The position numbers and the translations under genes are program-made. Of a stretch of DNA of 63,980 bases, positions 29,743 through 40,760 are shown piece by piece; position 1 is the stretch's first letter; every line of letters starts with the position of its first letter. The DNA is from Gammaproteobacteria bacterium (GTDB taxonomy: Bacteria > Pseudomonadota > Gammaproteobacteria > Steroidobacterales > Woeseiaceae): contig JAOTYE010000020.1 in NCBI GenBank assembly GCA_029862045.1, positions 1 through 63,980 of the forward strand. The letters are read 5' to 3'. The notes under the pieces are model-generated. The model worked only from the letters and a program-made list of their open reading frames with translations. It ran no database searches and was not told the DNA's origin.

Positions 29743-31911
29743 ATGAGTGATGACATCGTAAATATTGAAGTCGACGGTCAGCCGGTCGAGGCTAAAAAAG
29801 GCCAGATGGTTATCGAGGCGACCGATGCTGTCGGTGCTTACGTGCCACGATTCTGCTACCACGAGAAGCTCAGCATCGCGGCGAACTGTCGCATGTGCCT
29901 CGTCGAAGTCGAAAAAGCGCCGAAACCTTTGCCAGCGTGTGCGACGCCGGTGGGCGAGGGCATGAGGATATTTACCAAGTCGGCGAAGGCCATCGCAGCG
30001 CAGAAAGCAACGATGGAGTTTCTGTTGATCAACCATCCCCTCGATTGCCCGATCTGTGATCAGGGAGGCGAATGCGAACTGCAAGACTTGGCAATGGGAT
30101 ATGGCCGGGACATAAGTCGGTACAACGATGGCAAGCGAGTTGTCAAAGACAAGGACATTGGACCTCTGGTCTCTACCGACATGACGCGGTGCATTCATTG
30201 CACGCGTTGCGTTCGCTTCGGCGAGGAAATTACAGGCATGCCCCAGCTCGGCACAACAGAGCGCGGCGAGAATATGCAAATCGGCACCTACATCGAGAAT
30301 AGTATCGATCATGAGATGTCGGCCAACATTATTGATCTGTGCCCGGTAGGTGCATTAAATAACAAACCCTATCGCTACAGCGCACGAGCGTGGGAAATGG
30401 TGCAGCGAGCAACCGTCTCACCGCATGATTGTGTTGGCTCGAACATGTACGCGCATGTTCTTCGCGGTACGGTCAAACGAATAGTGCCAAAAGAAAACGA
30501 GAGCATTAACGAAACCTGGCTCGCAGATCGCGATCGCTACAGTTACGAGGCGATTTACAGCAGCGACCGTCTGCAAACGCCGAGAATCAAGGAAAGTGGC
30601 GAGTGGCGCGAGCTTGCGTGGGAGGAGGCACTTGCTGTTGCGGCGGAACGCCTCAAAGACGCTGCTGGCAATAAGATCGGTATCCTCGCGTCTCCGAGCG
30701 TGACGATCGAAGAAGCGCACCTTGTGTCTCGCATTGCTGCACACCTGGGTACAGCGAACATAGACCATCGGATCGAACGGCGCGATTTTACGGATCAGGA
30801 TAACGATCCAGTCTATCCCTGGCTTGGCTGCAACATTGCTGACATCGAAAGCCAGGATGCAATTCTTGTGATCGGTTCGAATATGCGTCGCGAGGCGCCG
30901 ATTCTCGCGCATCGTCTGAGAAAAGCCGCGTTGGCGGGTGCGACGGTCAGCTTCGCGAGCAGTGAGAAACACGAGTATTTCTTTGACGTCGCAGACTATC
31001 TGTCGGGTGCGGGGCTCGTCGAACTCTTATCCGGGGTTGCCGTGGCGGCAGCCGGCAAAAAACTGCCCGCGTCAGTCGAGAAGATCTGCAACGGCGTCAA
31101 AGCGACGCAAGAGCAAAAAAGGATCGCGGCATCGCTCAAGGGTGCCGATAGTGCTCTGGTCCTGCTAGGCAACATCGCGATTCGTCATGCTGCGTTCGGT
31201 GTCGTTCGTGCCCTGGCTGCCAGCATCGCTGCTGCGACCGGCGCGCGTTTTGGCGGCCTCTCCCAGGGCGCCAACAGCGCTGGCGCACACCTGGCCGGCG
31301 TGCTTCCACATCGTGGGCAGGGTGGCGCGAGTCGCGCTACGCCGGGGGCCGATGCGGGCGCGATGCTCGATCAGTCGCTCGATACGGTTGTGCTTCTAAA
31401 TGTCGAACCCGACGCGGATCTCCTGGCCGTTGACGATGCGGTTGCGAAACTCAAGAAGCAGGATTTTGTCGTTGCATTGACACCGTTTACATCAGACTCA
31501 TTGCTTGACGCAGCAGATCTGCTGTTACCAGTCGGCACATTTGCCGAAACATCCGGTACGTATGTGAATATCGCCGGCACGTGGCAAGGTTTTGCAGGAG
31601 TGGCGAATCCGGTCGGTGAAGCTCGCCCGGCGTGGAAAGTACTGCGTGTTATCGGCACTTTGCTTGAAGCGGCGGATTTCGACTATGTCACGTCGGAGGA
31701 CGTTCGTAACGAAATCGCCGCACAACTGGGCGAGGTCACTCCCGACAACAGTTATGCGGGCAAGAACAAGTTCGCGAAACCGAATGGCGAGGACGCGTTA
31801 GCGGCCGAGATCGACATTCCGATTTATGCAGTGGACGGAATGGTACGTCGCGCCACGGCTCTGCAACTGACGCCGGTAGCGAGGCGAGACGCCGGCGAGG
31901 ATGACGCGTAA
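29743..31911 (+). CDS. nuoG: NADH-quinone oxidoreductase subunit G
   Basis: NuoG is the large 75-kDa Fe-S subunit. The 722 residues start with a [2Fe-2S] ferredoxin domain ([28 protein letters not shown]). They carry the His-ligated cluster in [18 protein letters not shown] and a further 4Fe-4S cluster in [14 protein letters not shown] with DLCPVGAL. A molybdopterin-oxidoreductase-like domain without cofactor residues fills the rest. The stop shares a base with the nuoH start (TAATG). Confidence 0.97.
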   Translation: MSDDIVNIEVDGQPVEAKKGQMVIEATDAVGAYVPRFCYHEKLSIAANCRMCLVEVEKAPKPLPACATPVGEGMRIFTKSAKAIAAQKATMEFLLINHPLDCPICDQGGECELQDLAMGYGRDISRYNDGKRVVKDKDIGPLVSTDMTRCIHCTRCVRFGEEITGMPQLGTTERGENMQIGTYIENSIDHEMSANIIDLCPVGALNNKPYRYSARAWEMVQRATVSPHDCVGSNMYAHVLRGTVKRIVPKENESINETWLADRDRYSYEAIYSSDRLQTPRIKESGEWRELAWEEALAVAAERLKDAAGNKIGILASPSVTIEEAHLVSRIAAHLGTANIDHRIERRDFTDQDNDPVYPWLGCNIADIESQDAILVIGSNMRREAPILAHRLRKAALAGATVSFASSEKHEYFFDVADYLSGAGLVELLSGVAVAAAGKKLPASVEKICNGVKATQEQKRIAASLKGADSALVLLGNIAIRHAAFGVVRALAASIAAATGARFGGLSQGANSAGAHLAGVLPHRGQGGASRATPGADAGAMLDQSLDTVVLLNVEPDADLLAVDDAVAKLKKQDFVVALTPFTSDSLLDAADLLLPVGTFAETSGTYVNIAGTWQGFAGVANPVGEARPAWKVLRVIGTLLEAADFDYVTSEDVRNEIAAQLGEVTPDNSYAGKNKFAKPNGEDALAAEIDIPIYAVDGMVRRATALQLTPVARRDAGEDDA

Positions 31912-33023
31912 TGCTCGAATTTCTCGCCAATCTGATTCCGACGTTCATCTGGGATATCTGGAATTCGCTGCCGCCATTGGTGCAATACCTGACAATCGTT
32001 ACGTGGAAAATCCTGTTTGTAACGATTGGCGTAATTTTGATCGTCGCGTTCTCGACCTACTTCGAGCGCAAAGTCATCGGCAGCATGCAGGCGCGCATCG
32101 GACCCAACCGGGTTGGGCCACTCGGCCTCGGACAACCATTCGCGGACGTCATCAAGCTGCTAATCAAGGAAGTCGTTGTTCCGTCGCAGTCGAACAAGTT
32201 CCTGTTCGTCATTGCGCCGCTCCTGACGTTGATTCCGGCTCTGGCGGCATGGGCGGTGATACCACTCAATGACTGGTACGTGATCGCGGACATCAATGCC
32301 GGGCTGCTTTACGTGCTGGCGCTAACGTCTGTTGGCGTCTACGGCGTCATTCTTGCCGGTTGGGCGACCAACTCGAAATATGCATTTCTCGGTGCCATGC
32401 GATCTGCGGCGCAAATTGTTTCGTACGAAATTGCGATGGGCTTCGCCCTGGTCGGCATTCTGATGGCAGCCGGTAGTCTGAATATCGGCGACATCGTTCG
32501 TGCGCAGGCAGGCGGGTTGAGTAACTGGTTCCTGTTCCCGCTGTTGCCGCTTTTTCTTGTGTACTGGATCTCGGGCGTTGCAGAGACGAACCGTGCGCCA
32601 TTCGATGTGGCGGAAGGCGAGTCGGAAATCGTCGCGGGCTACCATGTCGAATATTCCGGCGTCGCGTTCGCAATTTTCTTCCTGGCCGAATACGCCAACA
32701 TGGTCCTGATTTCGACGTTGACCGCGATCTTTTTCCTCGGTGGCTGGGCGTCGCCGTTTGAAGGACTGGCGTTTCTCTCGTCGCTGGCAAGTATTCCGGT
32801 TGTCGGTCTGCTGGTGGTTGGCGGTTTGCACTGGCTGTTCATCAAGATGGCGTTCTTCATGTACACGTTCTTTTGGCTACGGGCGACATTCCCGCGCTAT
32901 CGCTACGATCAAATCATGCGGCTGGGCTGGAAGGTTTTCATCCCCGTGACCATCATCTGGATCGTAGTGGAAGGCGTGATGGCATGGTTCGAGGTCGGCC
33001 CCTGGGCCGGGCTGACGGGATAG
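31911..33023 (+). CDS. nuoH: NADH-quinone oxidoreductase subunit H
   Basis: NuoH is the membrane subunit that links the quinone cavity to the proton channels. The 370 residues have eight or more helices and the conserved loop [37 protein letters not shown], plus [26 protein letters not shown], which lines the quinone entry with charged residues. Full length. Confidence 0.98.
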   Translation: MLEFLANLIPTFIWDIWNSLPPLVQYLTIVTWKILFVTIGVILIVAFSTYFERKVIGSMQARIGPNRVGPLGLGQPFADVIKLLIKEVVVPSQSNKFLFVIAPLLTLIPALAAWAVIPLNDWYVIADINAGLLYVLALTSVGVYGVILAGWATNSKYAFLGAMRSAAQIVSYEIAMGFALVGILMAAGSLNIGDIVRAQAGGLSNWFLFPLLPLFLVYWISGVAETNRAPFDVAEGESEIVAGYHVEYSGVAFAIFFLAEYANMVLISTLTAIFFLGGWASPFEGLAFLSSLASIPVVGLLVVGGLHWLFIKMAFFMYTFFWLRATFPRYRYDQIMRLGWKVFIPVTIIWIVVEGVMAWFEVGPWAGLTG

Positions 33024-33039
33024 TGGCAGGCGGGCAGAG

Positions 33040-33528
33040 ATGAGTCGGGTAATCAGCTACATCAAGACATTTACCTTGTGGGAACTCTTGAAGGGATTGT
33101 CGATTACGCAGCGCAATTTCTTCAGGAAGAGCATCACGCTGGAATATCCTGACGAAAAGACACCGCAGTCGCCTCGTTTTCGCGGCCTGCATGCATTGCG
33201 CCGTTATCCGAACGGCGAAGAGCGTTGCATCGCTTGCAAGCTTTGTGAGGCAGTTTGTCCGGCCCTGGCGATCACAATCGAATCTGACGTTAGCCAGGAT
33301 GGCACACGGCGAACGACACGTTATGACATTGACCTCTTCAAATGTATCTATTGCGGTTTTTGTGAAGAGGCGTGTCCGGTCGACGCCATCGTCGAGACTC
33401 GCCTGCATGAGTACCACATGGAAGCGCCGGGCGAAAACATCATGACGAAGGATAAATTACTCGCCGTCGGCGACAAATACGATGCGATGATCTCCGCGGA
33501 TAAAGCGGCGGATGCGAAGTACCGATAG
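33040..33528 (+). CDS. nuoI: NADH-quinone oxidoreductase subunit I
   Basis: NuoI carries the two 4Fe-4S clusters N6a and N6b. The 162 residues contain [18 protein letters not shown] and [17 protein letters not shown], two complete CxxCxxCxxxCP motifs, preceded by an amphipathic N-terminus ([16 protein letters not shown]) that lies on the membrane arm. It is followed 8 bases later by nuoJ. Confidence 0.98.
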   Translation: MSRVISYIKTFTLWELLKGLSITQRNFFRKSITLEYPDEKTPQSPRFRGLHALRRYPNGEERCIACKLCEAVCPALAITIESDVSQDGTRRTTRYDIDLFKCIYCGFCEEACPVDAIVETRLHEYHMEAPGENIMTKDKLLAVGDKYDAMISADKAADAKYR

Positions 33529-33536
33529 GGCACACG

Positions 33537-34142
33537 ATGTTATTTCACGCAATTCTGTTCTATTTCTTCTCGGTAATCCTGATCGGTGCAGCGTGCGGCG
33601 TTATTTTCTCGAAAAATCCCGTGCACGCGATCATGTTCCTCGTCCTGGCGTTCTTTCAGAGTGCCATGTTGTGGCTGTTGGTCGAAGCCGAGTTTCTCGC
33701 GATCGTACTTGTGCTTGTCTATGTCGGGGCAGTCATGGTGCTGTTCCTGTTCGTTGTCATGATGCTCGACATTAACGTCGAAGCGATCCAGCGCAGTCTG
33801 ACGCGATTCGCCCCATTTGCTATTGCCGTGGCATTGCTGATGGCCATCGAATTGGTGCAGCTGATCTGGCTGCGCAGTCGTACAGATGCCGGGCCCGGTG
33901 TGTTTGAGTCCTATCCGGAGGGTTACAGCAATACGAAGGCACTCGGGTCAGTGCTCTACACGGAGCATGTCTATGCGTTCGAGATCGCGGCCGTTGTGCT
34001 GCTGCTCGCGATTGTCGCCGCTATCTCACTGACGATGCGCAAGCGCCCCGGCCTCAAAGTCCAGAACATCGGTCAACAGGTCGCGGTTCGGGCGAAAGAC
34101 CGTCTTCGTGTGGTCAAGATGGAATCGGAGAAAAAGCAGTGA
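33537..34142 (+). CDS. nuoJ: NADH-quinone oxidoreductase subunit J
   Basis: NuoJ is a small hydrophobic membrane subunit with five helices. The 201 residues include [54 protein letters not shown], which contains the pi-bulge helix 3 of the family. The C-terminus is basic and cytoplasmic. It overlaps nuoK by four bases. Confidence 0.97.
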   Translation: MLFHAILFYFFSVILIGAACGVIFSKNPVHAIMFLVLAFFQSAMLWLLVEAEFLAIVLVLVYVGAVMVLFLFVVMMLDINVEAIQRSLTRFAPFAIAVALLMAIELVQLIWLRSRTDAGPGVFESYPEGYSNTKALGSVLYTEHVYAFEIAAVVLLLAIVAAISLTMRKRPGLKVQNIGQQVAVRAKDRLRVVKMESEKKQ

Positions 34143-34444
34143 TCGGCTTGCAGCACTACCTGACGCTTTCAGCAATGCTGTTTGTTCTGAGTATTGCCGG
34201 CATTGTGGTCAATCGCCGCAACTTGATTCTGCTGCTTATGTGCATCGAACTGATGTTGCTTGCTGTGAATTTCAACTTCATCGCGTTCTCGCGCTACCTC
34301 GGCGACGATACCGGACAAGTGTTCGTCTTTTTTATCCTGACTGTGGCCGCGGCAGAGGCTGCGATCGGCCTTGCGATACTCGTCGTGTTGTTCCGCAACC
34401 GGCGCTCTATCAATGTGCAAGAGCTGAACACGATGAAGGGATAG
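34139..34444 (+). CDS. nuoK: NADH-quinone oxidoreductase subunit K
   Basis: NuoK is a 101-residue antiporter-like membrane subunit. Three helices are visible, with the conserved acidic residues in [14 protein letters not shown] and [13 protein letters not shown] that take part in proton transfer. The start codon is GTG 34139, inside the end of nuoJ, giving [17 protein letters not shown] as in relatives. Confidence 0.96.
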   Translation: MIGLQHYLTLSAMLFVLSIAGIVVNRRNLILLLMCIELMLLAVNFNFIAFSRYLGDDTGQVFVFFILTVAAAEAAIGLAILVVLFRNRRSINVQELNTMKG

Positions 34445-34450
34445 GGGCAG

Positions 34451-36418
34451 ATGTATAACTATTACCTGACAATCGTACTTGCACCGCTCGCCGCGGCGAT
34501 CGTCGCCGGCTTGTTCGGCAAGCAGATCGGACGGGCGGGATCCCACTGGATTACGATTCTGGCGGTGGGCTTGTCATGTGCTTTGTCGCTGCTCGTGCTC
34601 AAGAACATGTTCTGGGGCGGTGCCGAGTCTGAAAACATCAGTGTCTACACCTGGGCCGTCACCGACGGCCTGAAAATGGAAGTCGGATTCCTGGTAGATC
34701 GGCTGACGGCGCTGATGATGGCGGTCGTGACGTTCGTTTCCCTGATGGTGCATATCTACACGATCGGCTACATGCACGACGACCCCGGCTACCAGCGTTT
34801 TTTCAGCTACATCGCGTTGTTCACGTTTTCGATGCTCATGCTCGTGATGTCGAACAACTTCCTGCAACTGTTCTTCGGCTGGGAGGCGGTCGGCCTGGTC
34901 TCATACTTGCTGATTGGTTTCTGGTTCAAGCGCGAGTCAGCGATTTTCGCCAACCTCAAGGCGTTCCTGGTCAATCGGGTCGGTGACTTCGGCTTCATCC
35001 TCGGCGTCTCAGCGGTCGTCATGTTCGCCGGCACGCTCGATTACGCCGAGGTGTTCGCCAGTGCAGACAGCATCGCGGCACAGGAGATCGAGGTGATCGC
35101 GGGAACGCCCTGGAACGCGATGACCGTCACCTGTGTGCTGTTGTTCATCGGCGCCATGGGCAAGTCGGCGCAGGCGCCGTTGCACGTCTGGCTGCCCGAT
35201 TCGATGGCAGGCCCGACACCGATATCGGCACTAATCCACGCGGCGACGATGGTCACAGCAGGCATCTTCATGGTGGCGCGCATGTCGCCGCTGTTTGAGC
35301 TTTCCGCTACCGCTCTGGCTGTCGTTATTACCATCGGCGCAATTACGGCGTTCTCCATGGGATTGCTCGGTATCGTGCAGAACGATATCAAACGGGTTAT
35401 CGCGTACTCGACACTGTCGCAACTCGGCTATATGACGGTGGCACTGGGTGCCTCCGCGTATAGTGCGGCGATCTTCCACCTGATGACGCACGCATTCTTC
35501 AAGGCGCTGCTGTTCCTTGCGGCAGGCTCGGTCATCATCGCGCTGCATCACGAGCAGGACATACGCAAGATGGGCGGCTTGCGTAAGTACATGCCGGTTA
35601 CTTACTGGACAGCACTGATCGGTTCGCTCGCATTGATCGGCTTCCCAGGGACGAGCGGCTTCTTCTCCAAAGACCTGTTGATCGAAGCCGTCAAGGAATC
35701 ACACTGGCACGGGCAGGGCGCTGTTTACTGGATCGCCTACCTGAGCGTGTTGCTGGGTGTGTTTGTAACAGCGCTGTATACGTTCCGCATGTTCTTCCTC
35801 GTGTTCCACGGCGAAACGCGCATGGACGCCGAGACCAAATCGCATGTTCGCGAATCCCCGTGGGTGGTGACAGTGCCGCTGGTGCTGCTGGCAATTCCTT
35901 CGGCGATCATCGGCTGGTTCACGGTCAGGGATATTCTGTTCAACAACTACTTCGGGGATTCGATTGTCGTTAGCTCCGCGCATGATGTCCTTGCGCATAT
36001 GGGTGAGACTTTCCATGGCAGCCTGGCGCTATTCCAGCATTCGGTGCAGACGCCCGTTTTTTGGCTGGCCGCTGGCGGCGCTTTATCAGCCTGGTTCCTG
36101 TACCTGAAACGTCCTGACATTCCTGCGACGATCAAGGACAGGGTATCGGGCCTCTACACCTTGCTCGACCGCAAGTACTACATGGACGATCTGTACATCA
36201 AGGGGTTCGCAGCGGCAGGCCGCTCGATTGGCAATCTCCTGTGGCAGAAAGGGGACCAACTCGTCATAGACGGTGTACTCGTCAACGGCACGGCGAACTC
36301 GATTGGCAAACTCGCCGGAGTCATGCGACAGATACAGACGGGGTATCTGTATACCTATGCATTCGCGATGTTCATCGGTCTGACGATGCTGCTTAGCTGG
36401 CTTATCTGGTTCAGGTAG
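34451..36418 (+). CDS. nuoL: NADH-quinone oxidoreductase subunit L
   Basis: NuoL is the distal proton-pumping, Mrp-antiporter-like subunit. The 655 residues have about 16 helices and the motif FFGWEAVGLVSYLLIGFW. The proton-channel segment GKSAQAPLHVWLPDSMAGPTPISALIHAATMVTAG contains the key lysine and histidines. The C-terminal part includes the long lateral helix and a final anchor helix. Full length. Confidence 0.98.
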   Translation: MYNYYLTIVLAPLAAAIVAGLFGKQIGRAGSHWITILAVGLSCALSLLVLKNMFWGGAESENISVYTWAVTDGLKMEVGFLVDRLTALMMAVVTFVSLMVHIYTIGYMHDDPGYQRFFSYIALFTFSMLMLVMSNNFLQLFFGWEAVGLVSYLLIGFWFKRESAIFANLKAFLVNRVGDFGFILGVSAVVMFAGTLDYAEVFASADSIAAQEIEVIAGTPWNAMTVTCVLLFIGAMGKSAQAPLHVWLPDSMAGPTPISALIHAATMVTAGIFMVARMSPLFELSATALAVVITIGAITAFSMGLLGIVQNDIKRVIAYSTLSQLGYMTVALGASAYSAAIFHLMTHAFFKALLFLAAGSVIIALHHEQDIRKMGGLRKYMPVTYWTALIGSLALIGFPGTSGFFSKDLLIEAVKESHWHGQGAVYWIAYLSVLLGVFVTALYTFRMFFLVFHGETRMDAETKSHVRESPWVVTVPLVLLAIPSAIIGWFTVRDILFNNYFGDSIVVSSAHDVLAHMGETFHGSLALFQHSVQTPVFWLAAGGALSAWFLYLKRPDIPATIKDRVSGLYTLLDRKYYMDDLYIKGFAAAGRSIGNLLWQKGDQLVIDGVLVNGTANSIGKLAGVMRQIQTGYLYTYAFAMFIGLTMLLSWLIWFR

Positions 36419-36431
36419 GTCAGGAACGGAC

Positions 36432-37952
36432 ATGGACTTCTCGCAATCTCTCCTGAGTATTCTGATCTGGCTGCCGATCGCCGGTGGAATTCTGTTGCTG
36501 GTTATCGGTGACGACAACGATGTGAATTCATCAAGATCGATCACGATGCGCGTTGCCGCGCTGGGTATAACGGTGCTGACGTTCGTCTTCAGTATTGCCC
36601 TGTACAAATGGTTCGACAACGCGACGGCGGCCATGCAGTTCGTTGAGCGGGCGAGCTGGATACCGGCACTGGACGTCTGGTATTACCTCGGCGTCGACGG
36701 TATTTCGGCGCCATTGATCCTGTTGACGACGTTTATTACGCCGTTAGTCGTTATCGCCGGCTGGGACACGATCAAGGTACGCCCAGCACAGTATTTCGCC
36801 GCCTTCCTGATTCTCGAAGGACTGATGATTGGCGTCTTTTGCGCGCTCGACGGCCTGTTGTTCTATGTGTTCTGGGAGGCAATGCTGGTTCCGATGTTCC
36901 TGATCATCGGTGTGTGGGGTGGCGAGAAGCGTATTTACGCGACGCTGAAGTTCTTTTTGTACACATTCCTCGGCTCGGTACTGATGCTCGTCGCATTCAT
37001 CTATCTGTACGGTCAGACGGGCAGCTTCGATCTGTTCGGGTTCATGAACGTGCCGCTCGGCATGACGGCACAGAAGCTGATTTTCATCGCGTTTTTGCTC
37101 GCGTTCGCGGTCAAGGTGCCGATGTGGCCGGTGCACACGTGGTTGCCGGACGCTCACGTCGAAGCGCCGACTGGCGGCTCGGTAATCCTGGCAGCCATCA
37201 TGTTGAAAATGGGTGGCTATGGGTTCGTGCGCCTGTCGTTGCCTATAGTTCCCGACGGCAGCGCGTACTTTTCGGGTTTCGTCATCACCTTGTCACTCAT
37301 CGCTGTCGTCTACATCGGTTTCGTAGCTTTGATGCAAAAGGACATGAAGAAGCTGATTGCCTATTCGTCTATCGCGCATATGGGCTTCGTGACCCTGGGC
37401 TTCTTCCTGTTCTGGTCGATCAGTTCGGGCACCGGAGCCGGACTCGGCATGACCGGCGGCATGGTGCAAATGGTGTCGCACGGGCTGATCTCAGGCGCAA
37501 TGTTCCTGTGTGTCGGCGTTCTCTATGACCGCGTTCACAGCCGGCAGATTGCTGACTACGGCGGTGTGGCCAACACGATGCCCAAGTTCGCGGCATTCAT
37601 GGTGCTGTTTTCGATGGCCAACGCCGGTCTCCCGGGAACATCAGGCTTCGTCGGCGAGTTCATGGTGATTATCGCGAGCTTCAAGGCCAACTTCTGGTAT
37701 GCATTCCTCGCCGGAACGACGCTGGTTCTCGGTGCCGCATACACACTGTGGATGGTCAAGCGGGTGCTCTATGGTGAAGTGGCCAACGACAACGTTGCTG
37801 CGCTCGAGGATCTGAATCAGCGCGAATTCATCGTCCTCGCAGTCCTCGCAATCTCAGTATTGCTTGTTGGGCTGTGGCCGGCACCGCTCGTCGACATGAT
37901 GAACGCAACCATCGAACAACTGATTCAACAGGTAGGGCAGTCCAAGCTCTGA
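36432..37952 (+). CDS. nuoM: NADH-quinone oxidoreductase subunit M
   Basis: NuoM is the second antiporter-like proton-pumping subunit. The 506 residues have 14 predicted helices, the conserved glutamate in LLFYVFWEAMLVPMFLIIGVWGG, and the channel motif KVPMWPVHTWLPDAHVEAPTGGSVILAAIMLKMGGYG with its lysine. The gene lies between nuoL and nuoN with short gaps. Confidence 0.98.
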   Translation: MDFSQSLLSILIWLPIAGGILLLVIGDDNDVNSSRSITMRVAALGITVLTFVFSIALYKWFDNATAAMQFVERASWIPALDVWYYLGVDGISAPLILLTTFITPLVVIAGWDTIKVRPAQYFAAFLILEGLMIGVFCALDGLLFYVFWEAMLVPMFLIIGVWGGEKRIYATLKFFLYTFLGSVLMLVAFIYLYGQTGSFDLFGFMNVPLGMTAQKLIFIAFLLAFAVKVPMWPVHTWLPDAHVEAPTGGSVILAAIMLKMGGYGFVRLSLPIVPDGSAYFSGFVITLSLIAVVYIGFVALMQKDMKKLIAYSSIAHMGFVTLGFFLFWSISSGTGAGLGMTGGMVQMVSHGLISGAMFLCVGVLYDRVHSRQIADYGGVANTMPKFAAFMVLFSMANAGLPGTSGFVGEFMVIIASFKANFWYAFLAGTTLVLGAAYTLWMVKRVLYGEVANDNVAALEDLNQREFIVLAVLAISVLLVGLWPAPLVDMMNATIEQLIQQVGQSKL

Positions 37953-37963
37953 CAGGTTTTGCT

Positions 37964-39406
37964 ATGAATTTGACGGACTACATATCAGCTGCACCAGAGA
38001 TAACCCTGTTGGGTCTGATCTGCGTGGTGCTGATTGCCGATCTGTTTGTGGATGACGAGCACCGTGTAATGACGTTCTGGATGAGCATTGCGGCACTCGC
38101 GTTGACTGCCTGGTCTCTTGTTGCGACGGCGCCCATTGAGCGCGTGGTGGTATTCGACGGCAGCTATGTCAGCGATCCGCTGTCACAGGTTCTCAAGCTA
38201 ACGGCTGTCGGATTCGTTGCGATTGCGTTCTTGTACGCACGAGACTATCTGCGTGCGAACGATTTGCATAAGGGTGAGTACTACCTGCTTGGCCTGTTCG
38301 GGCTGCTCGGCATGATGATCATGACTTCAGCCAATAGCCTGCTAACGATGTACCTTGGACTCGAGACGCTCGCGCTGTCGCTGTATGCACTGGTAGCAAT
38401 TGATCGCAACAATGCGACCGCAGCCGAATCGGCCATGAAGTACTTCGTGCTGGGTGCCATTGCGTCGGGTGCGCTGCTGTACGGCATTTCCTGGATTTAC
38501 GGCGTAACAGGTACGCTCAAGTTTGATGAAATCGCGACGGCGATCGCCGCGAATCCCGACCTGAACAGTCTGCCCCTTTGGTTTGGTCTCGCGTTTTTGA
38601 TCGTCGGTATCGCTTTCAAGTTCGGTGCAGTGCCGTTCCACATGTGGTTGCCTGATGTTTATGAGGGCGCACGCACGCCAGTCACGCTGTATATCGCTTC
38701 GGCGCCAAAGCTCGCGGCGCTCGCGTTTACTTTGCGAATTCTCGTCGATGGTCTCGGCGGTCTTCAGGATGTCTGGGCCGACATGATCATGGTTGTCGCC
38801 GTGCTGTCGTTACTTGTCGGTAATGTCATCGCGATAGCACAAACTAACATCAAGCGCATGCTCGGCTATTCGGCGATCGCGCATGTCGGGTTTATATTGC
38901 TCGCCATTTTCTGTGGCACGGACAAAGGGTATGCTGCGGCGCTTTTCTACACGCTGACGTACGTCGTTGCGACGGCCGGAGCGTTCGGTATCGTCATCCT
39001 GCTTAGCCGCAGGGGGTTCGAGGCCGAGAACCTCGCTGATTTCAAAGGGCTCAACGCACGCAGTCCGTGGTTCGCGCTGATGATGATGTTCCTGATGTTA
39101 AGCCTCACTGGCATTCCGCCATTCATCGGCTTCCTGGGCAAACTGAATGTCATCGACGCGGTCCTGAGTTCGGGTTATGCGGGATTGGCCGTGCTGATGG
39201 TTATTGCGTCCGTCGTAGGGGCGTTCTATTACCTTCGGGTCATTTGGTACATGTACTTCGAGCCGCGTGAGGATCAGGCTGTGCTGCAGGCCAGCACCGA
39301 TACGCGTCTGGTGCTGAGCCTCAATGGTGTCGCGGTTCTGGCCCTCGGCATCGTCCCGGGCTGGTTGTGGACACTTTGCACTCAAATTGCCTTGTCAATG
39401 CGCTAA
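37964..39406 (+). CDS. nuoN: NADH-quinone oxidoreductase subunit N
   Basis: NuoN is the third antiporter-like subunit of complex I. The 480 residues begin MNLTDYISAAPEITLLGLICVVLIADLF and include TMYLGLETLALSLYALVA and KFGAVPFHMWLPDVYEGARTPVTLYIASAPKLAAL, the homologous proton-channel region. ATG 37964 is preferred to an upstream start at 37874 because that extension overlaps nuoM in another frame. It ends the operon, 28 bases before tRNA-fMet. Confidence 0.97.
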   Translation: MNLTDYISAAPEITLLGLICVVLIADLFVDDEHRVMTFWMSIAALALTAWSLVATAPIERVVVFDGSYVSDPLSQVLKLTAVGFVAIAFLYARDYLRANDLHKGEYYLLGLFGLLGMMIMTSANSLLTMYLGLETLALSLYALVAIDRNNATAAESAMKYFVLGAIASGALLYGISWIYGVTGTLKFDEIATAIAANPDLNSLPLWFGLAFLIVGIAFKFGAVPFHMWLPDVYEGARTPVTLYIASAPKLAALAFTLRILVDGLGGLQDVWADMIMVVAVLSLLVGNVIAIAQTNIKRMLGYSAIAHVGFILLAIFCGTDKGYAAALFYTLTYVVATAGAFGIVILLSRRGFEAENLADFKGLNARSPWFALMMMFLMLSLTGIPPFIGFLGKLNVIDAVLSSGYAGLAVLMVIASVVGAFYYLRVIWYMYFEPREDQAVLQASTDTRLVLSLNGVAVLALGIVPGWLWTLCTQIALSMR

Positions 39407-39434
39407 CTTGTCAGTAGTATCCCGTTCCTGCCGA

Positions 39435-39511
39435 TGCGGGGTGGAGCAGTCTGGCAGCTCGTCGGGCTCATAACCCGAAGGTCGCAGGTTCAAATCCTGC
39501 CCCCGCTACCA
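39435..39511 (+). tRNA. Initiator tRNA-fMet (anticodon CAT)
   Basis: The 77-base molecule has GCGGGG/CCCCGC acceptor pairs with an unpaired first position (T1 opposite T72), the initiator hallmark. Its anticodon arm CGGGCTCATAACCCG carries three consecutive G-C pairs, also specific to initiators. The T-arm is GCAGG-TTCAAAT-CCTGC, with CCA encoded. In many gammaproteobacteria rimP-nusA-infB follows here; in this window accessory DNA does. Confidence 0.97.
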
Positions 39512-39517
39512 AATGAC

Positions 39518-39544
39518 AAAGGGTCCCTTTTAGGGGCCCTTTTT
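39518..39544 (+). terminator. Rho-independent terminator after tRNA-fMet
   Basis: AAAGGGTCCC pairs with GGGGCCCTTT (one G-U) around TTTTA and runs into five T. It ends the nuo/tRNA transcript. Confidence 0.9.
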
Positions 39545-39576
39545 CATTCTTGGCAATGGGAAGATGTTTGAACCTG

Positions 39577-39629
39577 GTGCGCCCCGCAGGGGTGAGAATC
39601 GACCATAGGGAGGTTCGAATCAATCCTGC
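39577..39629 (+). repeat. Junction repeat, copy 1 (island side of tRNA-fMet)
   Basis: This segment contains GTGCGCCCCGCAGGGGTGAG, then ATCGACC and GGTTCGAATCAATCCTGC, a degenerate T-arm. It matches positions 63100-63149 at most sites and is partly repeated near 49750. It marks the left edge of the accessory region. The origin as an attachment-site relic is an inference. Confidence 0.6.
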
Positions 39630-39661
39630 AACGGCCGAATGCCATCCTGCCCCAGGGTAAA

Positions 39662-40633
39662 TCAGGCTCCGCGGTGCGCAGGAATGCGATGCAGCGTTTC
39701 GCTTGGTTTCTCCCCGAACATATGGCGATAGTCGGAGGAGAACTGACCCATGTGCGTGAAGCCCCAACCGGAAGCAATTTCCACGACTTTTGCTGTACTG
39801 ACATCGCCACGCAACAGATCGTTGCGTGCCGCATTCAACCTGAGTACCTTGGTGAACCGTTTGGGGGATGTGCCGAAGTAATCCCTGAACGCGTACTCGA
39901 GCGTGCGACGGCTGGTGCCGGCAACGCGGCAAAGATCGTCAATGGTTTGCGGAATCGCGGGATGGTCCACGAGATGCTGTTCAACACGGCGCGCGGCCTC
40001 GATTCTCGCGGAGCTGGATCGGTTTTCTTTGCTCGACGATGGTTGACTAGCTCGCAGGCACGCCGCAAGTCGGCGAATGAACTCCTGTTCGAGTTCCAAT
40101 GCCCGCCCACTTTTGATTTCAGAGTCACCTCCAAAACCGTCAAATTGTTTGGCGAGCCAGGCTTCAATCTCACGCAGCGCATCCGGATCGCACGAAATTG
40201 GGCGAACCGTGTTGCGGAGCTTATCGGCGAGTATCGGTCCCCCGAGATTCCTGAGTGTCACTTCGGCGTCGCCAATGACCGAGATGCAGAACGCCGCAAC
40301 TCCCGGCGGAACGACCAGGTCAAAGTTTTCGGCTGCGTTGGCGGCGAGTACGTCACTCGAACTTGAGGAGATGCCATGCCACGTGGGCGACCCTGACGCG
40401 TGGGACATGAAAGAAACGGTCAGGAAGTTCACAGCGCCCTGTAAGCGAAGGCGCTGGTTAGATGTAATGAGGCTCGCCAGTACGTTGCGTACCTTCAACT
40501 GCGAGACGTCGCTTTCAAATGAGCCTGCATCGAGCTGCGTGATGTCCATGTTGACGCCACGCGCGATGCGTTGGAGATCGAGAATGTTGGTCAGGCGAAT
40601 GCTTCTGATGTAGTTCTGGGTCGCCTGATTCAT
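39662..40633 (-). CDS. AraC family transcriptional regulator
   Basis: The 323-residue protein has a C-terminal AraC-type double helix-turn-helix (about 215-323). Motifs are IDDLCRVAGTSRRTLEYAFRDYFGTSPKRFTKVLRLNAAR for the first helix pair and KVVEIASGWGFTHMGQFSSDYRHMFGEKPSETL for the second. The N-terminal ~200 residues resemble the cupin-like sensor half of EutR-type regulators, but the ligand is unknown. It is transcribed away from the DUF3604 gene across 127 bases, so it probably controls that gene. First gene of the accessory region. Confidence 0.9.
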   Translation of the reverse strand: MNQATQNYIRSIRLTNILDLQRIARGVNMDITQLDAGSFESDVSQLKVRNVLASLITSNQRLRLQGAVNFLTVSFMSHASGSPTWHGISSSSSDVLAANAAENFDLVVPPGVAAFCISVIGDAEVTLRNLGGPILADKLRNTVRPISCDPDALREIEAWLAKQFDGFGGDSEIKSGRALELEQEFIRRLAACLRASQPSSSKENRSSSARIEAARRVEQHLVDHPAIPQTIDDLCRVAGTSRRTLEYAFRDYFGTSPKRFTKVLRLNAARNDLLRGDVSTAKVVEIASGWGFTHMGQFSSDYRHMFGEKPSETLHRIPAHRGA

Positions 40634-40760
40634 GTAAGGGATTCTAACTACTATTGCGCAAATTCGATATTCGATGTGGGTCCATGCTGGAAAATGGAAT
40701 TACGAAATATCGCACGCACATTGCCCAACTGGTCAATGTTGCAACAACGAGGAAGCCGAA